Positions 1-14,832 of a stretch of DNA of 53,646 bases are shown in pieces. Positions within the stretch are counted from its first letter, which is position 1. The number at the start of each line of letters is the position of its first letter. The DNA is taken from assembly GCA_003170275.1 (NCBI GenBank), contig PNAM01000069.1, positions 1 to 53,646 on the forward strand, in the 5' to 3' direction. This DNA comes from Myxococcales bacterium (GTDB lineage: Bacteria > Myxococcota_A > Polyangia > Palsa-1104). Position numbers and translations under genes: made by a program. The notes under the pieces are model-generated. The model ran no database searches, was not told the origin of the DNA, and saw nothing but the letters and a program-made list of their open reading frames with translations.

Positions 1-472
1 GTTCGAGCGCTGGCCGTCGTTCGAGGCACCGTGGTGGCGAGCGCGCATCGCCGCCGCGCAGGCGTTGGCGCTGCCCGCGCCGCCGGCGCCGATCTTCGCC
101 TCCGATCACGATGCCGGCGCCATCGGTGCCGCGCGGCGCAACGCCGAACGCGCGGGCCTCGCCGCGCACCTGCGCATCGAGCGCGCCGAGCTCTCCGTGG
201 TCGAGCCGCCGCCCGGCCACGGCCTGGTGATCGTCAACCCGCCCTACGGCCGGCGCGTCGGCGATCCGCGCGCGCTGCGCGGGCTGTACACCGATCTGGG
301 CAGGATGTTACGCGCGAAGTTCGCCGGCTGGCGTGCCGGCGTGCTGGTCGCCGATCGCCGCCTGGAGGGCGCGCTCGGCTTGAAGATCAAACAGGCGACG
401 CCGCTCTCGAACGGCGGCATCCGCGTGCACCTGTTGCAGTTCAGCGTCCCTAATCGAGCGGAACGGCGCTGA
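1..472 (+). CDS. Class I SAM-dependent RNA methyltransferase, C-terminal part (RlmL/THUMP type)
   Basis: The gene enters from outside the window; the reading frame starts at base 2 and gives 156 residues to the TGA at 470-472. The visible part opens with FERWPSF, then a Rossmann-like stretch, and carries NPPYG near residue 80, the catalytic motif IV of N6-adenine and N2-guanine methyltransferases. The FERWPSF plus NPPYG combination is typical of the THUMP-domain 23S rRNA methyltransferases (RlmL and relatives), which methylate a guanine in large-subunit rRNA; this is family knowledge, since the THUMP domain is off-window. The 3' end overlaps the next, convergent gene by 23 bp. A different THUMP methyltransferase, for example a tRNA-modifying one, is not excluded. 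Confidence 0.75.
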   Translation, partial: FERWPSFEAPWWRARIAAAQALALPAPPAPIFASDHDAGAIGAARRNAERAGLAAHLRIERAELSVVEPPPGHGLVIVNPPYGRRVGDPRALRGLYTDLGRMLRAKFAGWRAGVLVADRRLEGALGLKIKQATPLSNGGIRVHLLQFSVPNRAERR

Positions 473-902
473 CTTCACCCGAGCGGGTGCAGGTGAGGGT
501 CTTCGACGCATCGCCGTCCTCGCCGCACGAAACCAGGCGATCGAGGTAGAGGTACGAGTAGTTGCCGTTCGCCTGCGGCGTGAGGATCTCGTCGCCCTCC
601 CACCAGCAGCCATCGACGAACGGGTAGCGATGCTTGAACGTGATGCGGCGCCCGTCGCTGGCGTCGTGATCGGCGAGCACCACCGAGTCGCGATCCCAGG
701 CCGTGCCGTAGTAACAACCCGGGTCGTCGGTCTTGGTCACCTCGAGCACCAGCTTGAACTTCGCCTGCGCGGGGTGATGGTGACGGCAGGTCACCATGGT
801 GGTGACGAGAAATCCTGCACCGACCAGCAGCGCGGCGCTCAACCCGATCACCCGACCGAACGGAATGCCCGTTCCAACTGCGGGAGTCCACTTCATCGAC
901 AT
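450..902 (-). CDS. Small membrane-anchored protein of unknown function
   Basis: 150 residues. One hydrophobic segment at about residues 18-37 is followed by a short HHH-containing linker and a soluble domain of about 110 residues with four cysteines. This suits an N-terminal signal anchor with the rest in the periplasm. The ATG at 902 is preceded by a good GGAGG Shine-Dalgarno 7 nt away, so the start is firm. The 3' end overlaps the convergent methyltransferase gene by 23 bp. I do not recognise the family. Even cysteine number and aromatic richness suggest a disulfide-stabilised exported domain, which is inference only. Confidence 0.65.
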   Translation of the reverse strand: MSMKWTPAVGTGIPFGRVIGLSAALLVGAGFLVTTMVTCRHHHPAQAKFKLVLEVTKTDDPGCYYGTAWDRDSVVLADHDASDGRRITFKHRYPFVDGCWWEGDEILTPQANGNYSYLYLDRLVSCGEDGDASKTLTCTRSGEVSAVPLD

Positions 903-967
903 GGGCCGGCCTCCATCTTCCTAGTACCGCGCGAGCTGCGCGGAGCTTCCCACAACTCATTGTACGC

Positions 968-1516
968 TCAGTCGGGCCCGGCACCACGTGAACGATTCGC
1001 TTCGTTGAGCACGCGCAGGCTGGTGGCGAGCGCCCAGCCCCACACCGCAATACATAGCGGCACGCCGATCAGTAGGAAGCACAACGGCAGCCCAATCACG
1101 ATCAGGACCAGCTGCAGGACGCCCTCGAGCGTCTTGCCCGCCACGATCGAGCCCACGCCCGGCATCACCAGGTTCAACAGCAGGCCGACCATCGCCTGCG
1201 GCGGCGGCGGCGGGCCGATCGACAGCGACGACGGCGCAGCTGGCGCCAAGGTGCCGAGAGGATTCACCTTGACCATCGCGTGCGGGCGCCCGGGCAGGTG
1301 AAAGAACACGCTGCCCTGGTCGTCGACCGTGCGGATCAGCACATCGCTGGCGGCCAGGTCTTCGAGCTTCTCGTTGGCCGCCGCGATCGGGATCTTGAGC
1401 GCGTAGGCCACCGCCGGCGCGTTGATCGGCGCGGTGGTGTTGTAGGCGAACTCCAAGAAGCGCTGCTCGAAGTCTTCCAGCTTGGGTCCTGCGCGATCAA
1501 AATCAGGCTCATCCAT
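968..1516 (-). CDS. Winged-helix-like N-terminus fused to a two-helix membrane domain
   Basis: 182 residues. The N-terminal 85 residues look like a small helical/winged-helix module (alternating helices, then a hydrophobic beta hairpin around FFHLPG). A Pro/Gly linker follows, then about 60 residues containing two strong hydrophobic segments joined by a GVLQL turn (MVGLLLNLVMPGVGS and VLIVIGLPLCFLLIGVPLC), reminiscent of TM2-type small membrane domains. The combination suggests a membrane-tethered DNA- or protein-binding factor. The ATG at 1516 has no clear ribosome site, so a slightly different start is possible. It is divergent from the HATPase gene at 1611 with about 94 bp between them. 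Confidence 0.6.
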   Translation of the reverse strand: MDEPDFDRAGPKLEDFEQRFLEFAYNTTAPINAPAVAYALKIPIAAANEKLEDLAASDVLIRTVDDQGSVFFHLPGRPHAMVKVNPLGTLAPAAPSSLSIGPPPPPQAMVGLLLNLVMPGVGSIVAGKTLEGVLQLVLIVIGLPLCFLLIGVPLCIAVWGWALATSLRVLNEANRSRGAGPD

Positions 1517-1610
1517 GGGGGATCAACACCGAGTATGTCATGGATTGTTCCACTGTAATTTGCTACGCTGACCCGTGGCCATCCTCGCCGCCCCGAATGA
1601 AGGGGGGACC

Positions 1611-2621
1611 ATGCCGGCAAGTCAAGGTCGTGCAACCGTCGTGACCCGGCACCCTGCGACCATTCGCCGGGTTGCGCAATCGCTGGGCGCGGTTGGGCTG
1701 AGCGTGACGCACGCGCTGGCCCCGGGCGTGCTGCCCAAGTCCGAGTTCGGAGACTTTCGCGTGGCGGTGCTCGATCTGGACATCGATCTGGCCGCCGACC
1801 CGATGGCGCTGGTCGACGCGACGATCATGGCCTGCCCGGGCGCGCATCTGGTGGTGGTCGCCGGCGTGGACGCCAAGCGACGGCTGATGCAGACGCTCGC
1901 GTCGCCGCCGGTGCGTCACGTGGTGCCCAAGCTGGGAAGCTGGCTCGACCGGCCGCCCGAGCAGCGGCAGTTCGACGGGCCCGACGAGCAGGATCTGGCG
2001 ATCGCGCTGCGCCGGCTCTTGTTGCCGCGCTCCGAGCCGCTCGGCGCCGCGCCCTATCTGATCGACGGCTTCTCGATCACCGAGTCGACCATCTCGTCGT
2101 CGAACGACAAGGACGCGGTGCTCAACACGGTGCTCGAGCTGGCCGCGGCGCTCGATCTGTCCGACGAGAAGAAGCGTCGCATCGAGGTCTCCGCCGAGGA
2201 GCTGCTGCTCAACGCGCTGTACGACGCGCCGCGCGGACCCGACGGCAAGTCGCTGCACGCGGGCGTCGATCGCCGCACGCCGGTCCACCTCGAGCCGGGG
2301 TCACACGTGCGGCTGCAGTACGGCTGCGACGGGCGTAACTTCGTGGTCTCGATCGCCGACCGCTACGGTGCGCTCGACCGCCCGCCGGTGGTCAAGTCGC
2401 TGAGCAAGCTGCTCGATCCGCAGGGGCCGCGCCCGACCGCCGGGATCAGCGGCGCCGGCCTCGGCCTGATGCTCACCTACAGCGCCGCGAACCAACTCGT
2501 GATCCACGCGCTGCCCGGGCGTTTCACCGAGGTCACCGCGGTGATGCACGTCTCCGGCTCGAACCGCACCGCGCTCGCGCGCGGCAGCGCCCTCCACCTG
2601 TACCTCGACGGGAGACTCTGA
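1611..2621 (+). CDS. Receiver-like N-terminal domain with HATPase_c_2 (anti-sigma/histidine-kinase-type ATPase) domain
   Basis: 336 residues from the ATG at 1611, chosen over an upstream in-frame GTG at 1575 because of the AAGGGGGG ribosome site. Residues 5-110 look like a receiver-type fold (VAVLDLDIDL strand end, alternating strand/helix), but the usual phosphorylation pattern is not clear. The C-terminal half has an N-box (EELLLNALYDAP) and a G-rich box (ISGAGLGLMLTYSAA), the signature of GHKL ATPases of the RsbW/anti-sigma class. Such proteins bind ATP and either sequester or phosphorylate a partner. The next gene, 4 bp downstream, encodes a STAS-like protein, the classical anti-anti-sigma partner fold, so the two probably work together in a partner switch. 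Confidence 0.7.
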   Translation: MPASQGRATVVTRHPATIRRVAQSLGAVGLSVTHALAPGVLPKSEFGDFRVAVLDLDIDLAADPMALVDATIMACPGAHLVVVAGVDAKRRLMQTLASPPVRHVVPKLGSWLDRPPEQRQFDGPDEQDLAIALRRLLLPRSEPLGAAPYLIDGFSITESTISSSNDKDAVLNTVLELAAALDLSDEKKRRIEVSAEELLLNALYDAPRGPDGKSLHAGVDRRTPVHLEPGSHVRLQYGCDGRNFVVSIADRYGALDRPPVVKSLSKLLDPQGPRPTAGISGAGLGLMLTYSAANQLVIHALPGRFTEVTAVMHVSGSNRTALARGSALHLYLDGRL

Positions 2622-2625
2622 CCGC

Positions 2626-3084
2626 ATGGCCGTAAAGAGCGAGATCCAGAAACAGGCGGACGGTAGCGTTCACGCCAGCGTGGTCGGCAAGATCGACGAG
2701 CACTTCGACGGCAAGGACATCCTGGCGGCCGCCACCGACGCCAAGACCGTGGTCTTGCGTCTCGACGGCGTGCGTTCGATCTCGTCGCTGGGGGTGCGCG
2801 CGCTGGAGGGCTTCATGCGCGAGCTGGGCGCCAAACAGGTGTTCCTCGACGACATCTCGGCGGCGATGGCCAATCAGTTCTCGATGATCCCGAACCTGCT
2901 CGCCAACGCGCAGGTGCGCTCCGCCAAGCTGCCGTTCGTGTGCCCGAGCTGCGGCACCGAGCACCTGCACTCCATCCCGTATCACAACGGCGCCGGCACC
3001 ACGCACGCGCCCGAGTGTCCGAGCTGCAAGACCAAGATGGAGTTCGACGGCTTTTCCGAAGAATATTTACCGCACAAGAAATAA
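2626..3084 (+). CDS. STAS-like (anti-anti-sigma fold) protein with C-terminal zinc ribbon
   Basis: 152 residues. Residues 1-98 match a STAS-type domain (VVLRLDGVRSISSLGVRALEGF, where antagonists carry the regulatory serine). The tail holds two CPSC knuckles, C106/C109 and C131/C134, spaced like a zinc ribbon. The serine pair in SISSLG is at the position where SpoIIAA-like proteins are phosphorylated. The gene starts 4 bp after the HATPase gene and is certainly cotranscribed with it. A STAS domain coupled to a zinc ribbon is unusual; the ribbon could mediate binding to RNA polymerase, nucleic acid or another protein, which I cannot tell from sequence. Confidence 0.7.
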   Translation: MAVKSEIQKQADGSVHASVVGKIDEHFDGKDILAAATDAKTVVLRLDGVRSISSLGVRALEGFMRELGAKQVFLDDISAAMANQFSMIPNLLANAQVRSAKLPFVCPSCGTEHLHSIPYHNGAGTTHAPECPSCKTKMEFDGFSEEYLPHKK

Positions 3085-3100
3085 CCGACCCGAACGACGA

Positions 3101-3394
3101 TTAGAAACGAATGACGCGATAGTCGCCCTTGGGCGCGCGCACGCGCTCGGCGATCACCTCCTGCGCCGGCGTCGGCGCCGGGCGGCCCTGCGACGGGGTG
3201 GCGCGCACGACCTTGTTGGCCACCGTTCGAGCGGCGCGGGCGGCCGGCTTTTCCGGCTTGGCGGAGAACAGGTGCGCGAGCTGTTCCTCGACGATGTCGC
3301 TCATCGAGCGCTGGGTCGAGTCGCAATAGCGGCGCAGTGTTTCGTAGGTGGTACCCCGGACCGAGATCGAACGGCGAGTCTGCTTCGTGGGCAT
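3101..3394 (-). CDS. Ribbon-helix-helix DNA-binding protein
   Basis: 97 residues from the ATG at 3394, which has an ideal GCGGAGG site 6-7 nt upstream; an upstream in-frame extension to 3463 lacks such a site. Residues 6-45 (RRSISVRGTTYETLRRYC followed by RSMSDIVEEQ) have the beta-strand/helix/helix pattern of RHH repressors. The Arg/Ser/Thr strand would insert into the major groove of the operator. The last 50 residues are basic, Ala/Pro-rich and probably disordered. It sits tail-to-tail with the STAS gene (16 bp gap). No toxin partner is adjacent, so it is more likely a stand-alone regulator than an antitoxin. Confidence 0.7.
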   Translation of the reverse strand: MPTKQTRRSISVRGTTYETLRRYCDSTQRSMSDIVEEQLAHLFSAKPEKPAARAARTVANKVVRATPSQGRPAPTPAQEVIAERVRAPKGDYRVIRF

Positions 3395-3508
3395 CGATTG
3401 CCTCCGCGAGAAAAGGATAGCTACGGCGGCAATCTGATCCTCCGGGGTGCGATCGTCAAGCACGAAAAACCCCGAATTATGACTACAGGTTTTTAAGCGT
3501 TATTCCGA

Positions 3509-5719
<2,211 letters not shown>

Positions 5720-5767
5720 CAGCGGGTTGTAGCCCAACCCGACCGTCGGATCTACCCGGGCCGCTGA

Positions 5768-6964
5768 TCAGGGCGCGGCGCGACGGCCGCGATCGGTGAG
5801 CTGCGCGACCGCCTGCGAGAGCCCGTCGAGCGTGAGCCGGTACATCGGGAACAGCTTCTTGATGGTCGCCGCGGTGCCGCGCCAGTAGCTCTCCGGCTCG
5901 GGGTTCAACCACGCGGTCTTGCGAAAATGGCGCGCGAGGACGTCGAGCCAGGCCACGCCCGGCACGTCCTGCCACTCCTCGTACGACCACGAGCTGCCGC
6001 CCTGGAACAGCTCCGACGGGTGCATGAGCGCGTCGCCGACGAAGATCAGCTTCCAGGTCGAATCGCAGTTCGCCAGCACGTCGGCGACCGGGATGCCGTC
6101 GCGCAGCCGCGTGCTCTCGTAGACGTGCCCGTAGATGCAGTTGTGGAAGTAGTAGACCTGCAGGCGCTTCCAGTGCGTGGCGTTCTTGGCGGCCGAGAAC
6201 AGCCGCTCGCACACCTCGACGTGCGGCTCCATCGAGCCGCCCACGTCGAGCAGCAGCAGCACCTTGACCGCCGGGCGCCGCTCGGGCCGCAGCACCACCT
6301 CGAGCTCGCCGCCGTTCTTGGCGGTCTCGTCGATCGACGCCTCGAGATCGAGCTCGGTGAGCGCGCCCTCGCGCACGAACGCGCGCAGCCGCCGCAGCGC
6401 CAGCTCGACCTGCCGCACATCGAGGTTCACGTCGCCGCGCAGCGCGCGAAAGTTGTGCTGGCCGGCGCGCGCCACCGCGCTGCGACCGCCGGTCTTGTCC
6501 TGGTCGTCGCCCACGGCGATGCCGTTCGGGTTCTGCCCGGCGCGTCCGTGCGGCGAGGTGCCGCCGGTGCCCACCCACTTGTTGCCGCGATCGTGCCGGC
6601 CCTTCTGTTCGCGTAGCCGCTCCTCGAGCCGGCGCCGCACCTCGTTCAGATCGAGCGACTCGAGCAGCTTGCGCTCCTCGTCGGTGAGCTCGCGGCGCGG
6701 CGCCTCGTTCTTGAGCCACTCGAGCAGCTCCTCGGAGATCTTCAGCGCCTCGAATTCGATCCCTTGAAAATACGCCGCGAAGGCGGTGTCGAACGCGTCC
6801 AGGTCCTGTTCGCGGTGCACGCACAACGACCGCGAGACGTCGTAGAACCCATCGAGCGTGGTCTCGTGCAGATCGCGCGACAGCGCGGTCGCCAGCGCCA
6901 TCGCCTCCTGCGCACCGACCTTGAGCCCGCGCTTGCGCAGCTCGTAGAAGAACTCGATGAACAT
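5768..6964 (-). CDS. VWA domain protein of the CoxE-like family
   Basis: 398 residues, start ATG at 6964 (MFIEFFYELRKRG). The start lies just 2 bp after the stop of the upstream acetyltransferase gene, with GGAGG upstream. Residues 1-130 are helical, with an Arg/Glu-rich segment around 105-130. A Gly-rich linker (GNKWVGTGGTSPHG) follows, then a von Willebrand A fold. The metal-site motif reads DVGGSM rather than DxSxS, so the first serine of the canonical MIDAS is missing. CoxE-like VWA proteins usually act with MoxR-type AAA ATPases in maturing or remodelling protein complexes; no MoxR gene is in this window. The partner is therefore unknown. Confidence 0.8.
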   Translation of the reverse strand: MFIEFFYELRKRGLKVGAQEAMALATALSRDLHETTLDGFYDVSRSLCVHREQDLDAFDTAFAAYFQGIEFEALKISEELLEWLKNEAPRRELTDEERKLLESLDLNEVRRRLEERLREQKGRHDRGNKWVGTGGTSPHGRAGQNPNGIAVGDDQDKTGGRSAVARAGQHNFRALRGDVNLDVRQVELALRRLRAFVREGALTELDLEASIDETAKNGGELEVVLRPERRPAVKVLLLLDVGGSMEPHVEVCERLFSAAKNATHWKRLQVYYFHNCIYGHVYESTRLRDGIPVADVLANCDSTWKLIFVGDALMHPSELFQGGSSWSYEEWQDVPGVAWLDVLARHFRKTAWLNPEPESYWRGTAATIKKLFPMYRLTLDGLSQAVAQLTDRGRRAAP

Positions 6965-6966
6965 GG

Positions 6967-7488
6967 TCAGGTCCTCCGCAGCGCGTAGGTGAGCAGCCCG
7001 GCTTCCGGGCCCTTCGCCACCAGCGTCAGCCCGTTTCGCTCCATCACCTTGATCGACGGCACCAGGTAGTCGTAGGTCTGGCCGACGATCCCGCGCGTGC
7101 GCGGATCTTCGAACGCCCAGTCGATCAGCGCGCCCACCGCCTCCGTCGCGTAGCCCTTCTTTTGAAACGCCGGCAGCATGGCGTAGCCGATCATCACGTC
7201 GCCCGCGTCGTTGGGCGCGCCGCCCAGGCCGCAGCCGCCCACCAGCGTGCGCGTGCGTCCGACGCGCACCACGAACCAGTTGAGCCACCCGGCCAGCTCG
7301 GAGTCGCCCTCGTGACGGGCAGCGAACGCCGCCTGATCCTCGGCCATCAGCTCGGGCGGCCAGTCCTTCGGCACCTTGGCCTCGAGCAGCTCGGCGAGGC
7401 GCGCGCGATCGCTCGCAACAGCCGCGCGCGACAACGTCGCGTCGCCCGCGATCAGCTCGAGTCGGTGGGTCCGTATCGTCGGCGGCAT
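6967..7488 (-). CDS. GNAT-family N-acetyltransferase (RimJ/RimL-like)
   Basis: 173 residues beginning MPPTIRTHRLEL, the usual opening of RimJ/RimL-type acetyltransferases. The acetyl-CoA loop region reads MLPAFQKKGYATEAVGALIDWAF (about 113-135, Q/RxxGxA class). The substrate, a protein N-terminus, an amino acid or a small molecule, cannot be assigned. The ATG sits about 1 nt downstream of the T-tract of a strong terminator and has no ribosome site, so expression must involve read-through, a leaderless message or reinitiation. The next gene on the strand (VWA protein) starts 2 bp after this stop. Confidence 0.8.
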   Translation of the reverse strand: MPPTIRTHRLELIAGDATLSRAAVASDRARLAELLEAKVPKDWPPELMAEDQAAFAARHEGDSELAGWLNWFVVRVGRTRTLVGGCGLGGAPNDAGDVMIGYAMLPAFQKKGYATEAVGALIDWAFEDPRTRGIVGQTYDYLVPSIKVMERNGLTLVAKGPEAGLLTYALRRT

Positions 7489-7489
7489 G

Positions 7490-7521
7490 AAAAAGGGCCG
7501 CGTGATCTCTCACGCGGCCCT
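7490..7521 (-). terminator. Rho-independent terminator of the activase/HgdB-like operon
   Basis: A perfect 12-bp stem (7494-7505 pairs with 7510-7521) closes a 4-nt loop and is followed on the minus strand by a run of five T (7494-7490). It lies 21 bp after the stop of the HgdB-like gene and directly upstream of the GNAT start codon. Confidence 0.9.
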
Positions 7522-7542
7522 GAAATGTTACCAGTGCTCTTG

Positions 7543-9276
<1,734 letters not shown>

Positions 9277-9292
9277 GGTCGTCTCCTCGAAT

Positions 9293-12961
<3,669 letters not shown>

Positions 12962-12976
12962 TGGTTGGCTCCTTTA

Positions 12977-13018
12977 GACTGATACCTCAGTCCAGAGATA
13001 GACTGACGAGCCAGTCTA
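12977..13018. promoter_or_regulatory. Two tandem palindromic operators upstream of the activase gene
   Basis: 12977-12992 reads GACTGATACCTCAGTC (6-bp arms, 4-bp spacer). 12999-13018 reads TAGACTGACGAGCCAGTCTA (7-bp perfect arms). Both share GACTG-N6-CAGTC, and their centres are 24 bp apart. The upstream palindrome covers the predicted -10 box and the other lies between the start of transcription and the ribosome site. This is a classical repressor layout, typical of TetR- or MarR-type sites. No regulator gene is adjacent. Confidence 0.75.
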
Positions 13019-13041
13019 GTAGCCGCCGCGTGGCGAAGCAA
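13013..13041 (-). promoter_or_regulatory. Predicted sigma-70-type promoter of the activase operon
   Basis: On the minus strand TTGCTT (13041-13036) and TAGACT (13018-13013) are separated by exactly 17 bp. The -10 hexamer is embedded in one of the two palindromes, so repressor binding would block RNA polymerase. Confidence 0.6.
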
Positions 13042-13085
13042 TTTCTAAGTTGGTCGGACCGGAAAAATTGGGGGATGCTACGGAC

Positions 13086-13577
13086 TTAGCAGGTAAAGAT
13101 TTCTTCGAGCTCGCGAACGATCTTCTCTTCTTTGTGACCCTTGGCCACCGCGAGCTCCTTGACGAGCAGCGAGCGGGCCGTGTCGAGCATCTTGCGCTCA
13201 CCGAACGAAAGGTCCTTGTCGTGCTTGAGCAGCGACAGGTCGCGCAAGACCTCGGCGATCTCGAACACCGAGCCGGTCTTGATCTTCTCCATATACTCGC
13301 GGTAGCGGCGGTTCCAGGTCTGTCCCTCGACGGAGACCTCGCGAGACTTCAGGATGTCGTAGACCTCCTTGACCTCGCTCTTGTTGACCACCGCGCGCAG
13401 CCCGACCGCAGCCACGTTCTTGGTCGGCACCATGATCCGCATCCCGTTGTCGAGGATGCGGAGGATATAGAAGGTGTGCTTGGTGCCGCTGATCTCTTTG
13501 CTCTCGATCCCGGTGACTTCTGCGACACCGTGAGCGGGATAGACTGCCTTGTCGCCGATCCGGAAGGTTACATCCAC
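13086..13577 (-). CDS. cdnL: CdnL-type CarD-family RNA polymerase-binding regulator
   Basis: 163 residues, matching the myxobacterial CdnL length and layout. An N-terminal Tudor-like RNAP-interaction domain (FRIGDKAVYPAHGVAEVTGI) is followed by a helical C-terminal domain containing the block TWNRRYREYMEKIKTGSV and FGERKMLDTARSLL. CdnL binds the RNAP beta subunit and stabilises open complexes at rRNA and other growth promoters; it is essential in Myxococcus. The very close similarity to the myxobacterial protein, as I remember it, is the strongest phylogenetic marker in the window. The gene has its own predicted promoter upstream. Confidence 0.93.
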   Translation of the reverse strand: MDVTFRIGDKAVYPAHGVAEVTGIESKEISGTKHTFYILRILDNGMRIMVPTKNVAAVGLRAVVNKSEVKEVYDILKSREVSVEGQTWNRRYREYMEKIKTGSVFEIAEVLRDLSLLKHDKDLSFGERKMLDTARSLLVKELAVAKGHKEEKIVRELEEIFTC

Positions 13578-13625
13578 GCAGCACCTCCGTTTTGGACGGG
13601 CTAAGACGCTCGTCCGGAGACCCAG

Positions 13626-13654
13626 AACCTACCAGAAGGTGCAACTATTGTCAA
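13626..13654 (-). promoter_or_regulatory. Predicted promoter of cdnL
   Basis: On the minus strand a perfect -35 TTGACA (13654-13649) and -10 TAGGTT (13631-13626) lie 17 bp apart. The start point would fall near 13620, giving a leader of about 40 nt before the cdnL ATG at 13577. Confidence 0.65.
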
Positions 13655-13669
13655 CGGAGGGATTGTACG

Positions 13670-14746
13670 CTAGGCGACGACTTGTGCAGCGAGCTTGGAG
13701 GGCTTCACCGACGGAGATTCCAGGTAGAAGCTGCGCTTCTGGACGAAGGCGATGGTGAGGCCGATTGCACCCACGGCCACCGCTGCGATGGCGTCCCATT
13801 GCGCTGCGGCGCGCGAAGTGGCCACCAGCGAATACCCGACGAGCGCGATCTCGGCGCCGACCCGCAGGCCCCAACCGGCAGCGCCCTGATGTGCGCGATG
13901 GTGCGCCAGGAGGTTGTCGAGCCCACCGTGCGCGAGCTCGATCGAGACCAGGGTGATCAGGCACCACTTCGGCGCCAGGTTCTCGGTCTGCGCGACCACC
14001 GCCAGGATCGGCAGGGCCACCGCGGCTCCCAGGCGCACCAACTCACCGACGGTGACTGCGCCCTTGCCGCGCAACGTTCCCACGCCGAAGAGATAGCCGA
14101 GGCCGCTCGCCCAGGTCACCGCGACGATGAAGTACATGAGCAGCGCCGAGGTGGTCTGAGAGCCGAAGTACTGGTGCACGAGCAGCAGGATCGCGAACGA
14201 AGCGGCGAACGCCGAAGCGCCCTTCCACGCCTTGCGAACCAGCAGGTAGCGGATCCCGAAGAACAAGAGGGGCGCGACGGCGCCGATGCCGAGGAGCAGA
14301 TCGAGCGTGCGCTCCGAGACGGTGTGCAGCAGCATCAGCATCCCTACGCCGCACATTTGCGCCCAAGCCTTGTAGCGCGCCAGGTACGACGATTTGAGCG
14401 ATTGGCCGCGGGCCTCGTACGAGCTGCGCGCGGCGGTCACCAGGAACTCCCGCACGAACAGCGCGGCCACCGACCACGCCGGCACCCAGTTGAGGTCGAC
14501 CGCGGGCAAGAAGGTCACCGCGATGAACACCTTGTCGGCGATCGGGTCCATCAGGCCGCCGAGCACCGTCGGGCCCTGCTTGCGCGCCAGGTAGCCGTCG
14601 ATGAAGTCGGTACAGCCGAGCAGGGTCGCGAAGATCAGCGCGGCGTACTGCCCCTGCTCACCCTGGTAGAGCAGCCAGCAGGGGATCGGAATCAAGGCGA
14701 GGCGCAGGAAAGTCACCTGGTTGGCCGTGATTCTGGGGCTTGCCAT
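13670..14746 (-). CDS. CDP-alcohol phosphatidyltransferase with long multi-pass C-terminal extension
   Basis: 358 residues from the ATG at 14746; an upstream TTG start at 14788 is possible. The CDP-alcohol phosphotransferase signature is intact near residues 45-70: DFIDGYLARKQGPTVLGG followed by LMDPIADK, i.e. DxxDGxxAR...G...D...D. The closest family type is PgsA, which makes phosphatidylglycerophosphate from CDP-diacylglycerol and glycerol-3-phosphate. PgsA is usually about 180-200 residues; here about 160 extra residues add four or five membrane segments and a basic tail. Substrate assignment is therefore tentative. The gene is divergent from the MarR gene, with the MarR palindrome between them. 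Confidence 0.8.
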   Translation of the reverse strand: MASPRITANQVTFLRLALIPIPCWLLYQGEQGQYAALIFATLLGCTDFIDGYLARKQGPTVLGGLMDPIADKVFIAVTFLPAVDLNWVPAWSVAALFVREFLVTAARSSYEARGQSLKSSYLARYKAWAQMCGVGMLMLLHTVSERTLDLLLGIGAVAPLLFFGIRYLLVRKAWKGASAFAASFAILLLVHQYFGSQTTSALLMYFIVAVTWASGLGYLFGVGTLRGKGAVTVGELVRLGAAVALPILAVVAQTENLAPKWCLITLVSIELAHGGLDNLLAHHRAHQGAAGWGLRVGAEIALVGYSLVATSRAAAQWDAIAAVAVGAIGLTIAFVQKRSFYLESPSVKPSKLAAQVVA

Positions 14747-14793
14747 GGGTCGCGAGCGCAGACTAATGCGCCCTGTGGGCTGCGTCAATTGCG

Positions 14794-14830
14794 TTGCAGT
14801 TCATACGAAAACGTATTATACGCTTTCGTA
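14794..14830 (+). promoter_or_regulatory. MarR operator/promoter between divergent genes
   Basis: 14804-14815 (TACGAAAACGTA) and 14819-14830 (TACGCTTTCGTA) form an inverted repeat with 11 of 12 positions paired around a 3-bp centre. A possible -35 TTGCAG (14794) and -10 TTATAC (14817) have a 17-bp spacer. The predicted start point coincides with the MarR ATG at 14833, so the message would be leaderless and self-repressed. Confidence 0.65.
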
Positions 14831-14832
14831 CT

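Noticed and set aside
3395..3463. Longer N-terminus for the ribbon-helix-helix protein
   Set aside because: The extension lacks a ribosome site and family similarity, while ATG 3394 has an ideal GCGGAGG.
14746..14788. Earlier TTG start of the phosphatidyltransferase
   Set aside because: The extra 14 residues are polar and unlike the family; the ATG precedes the first membrane helix. It cannot be fully excluded.
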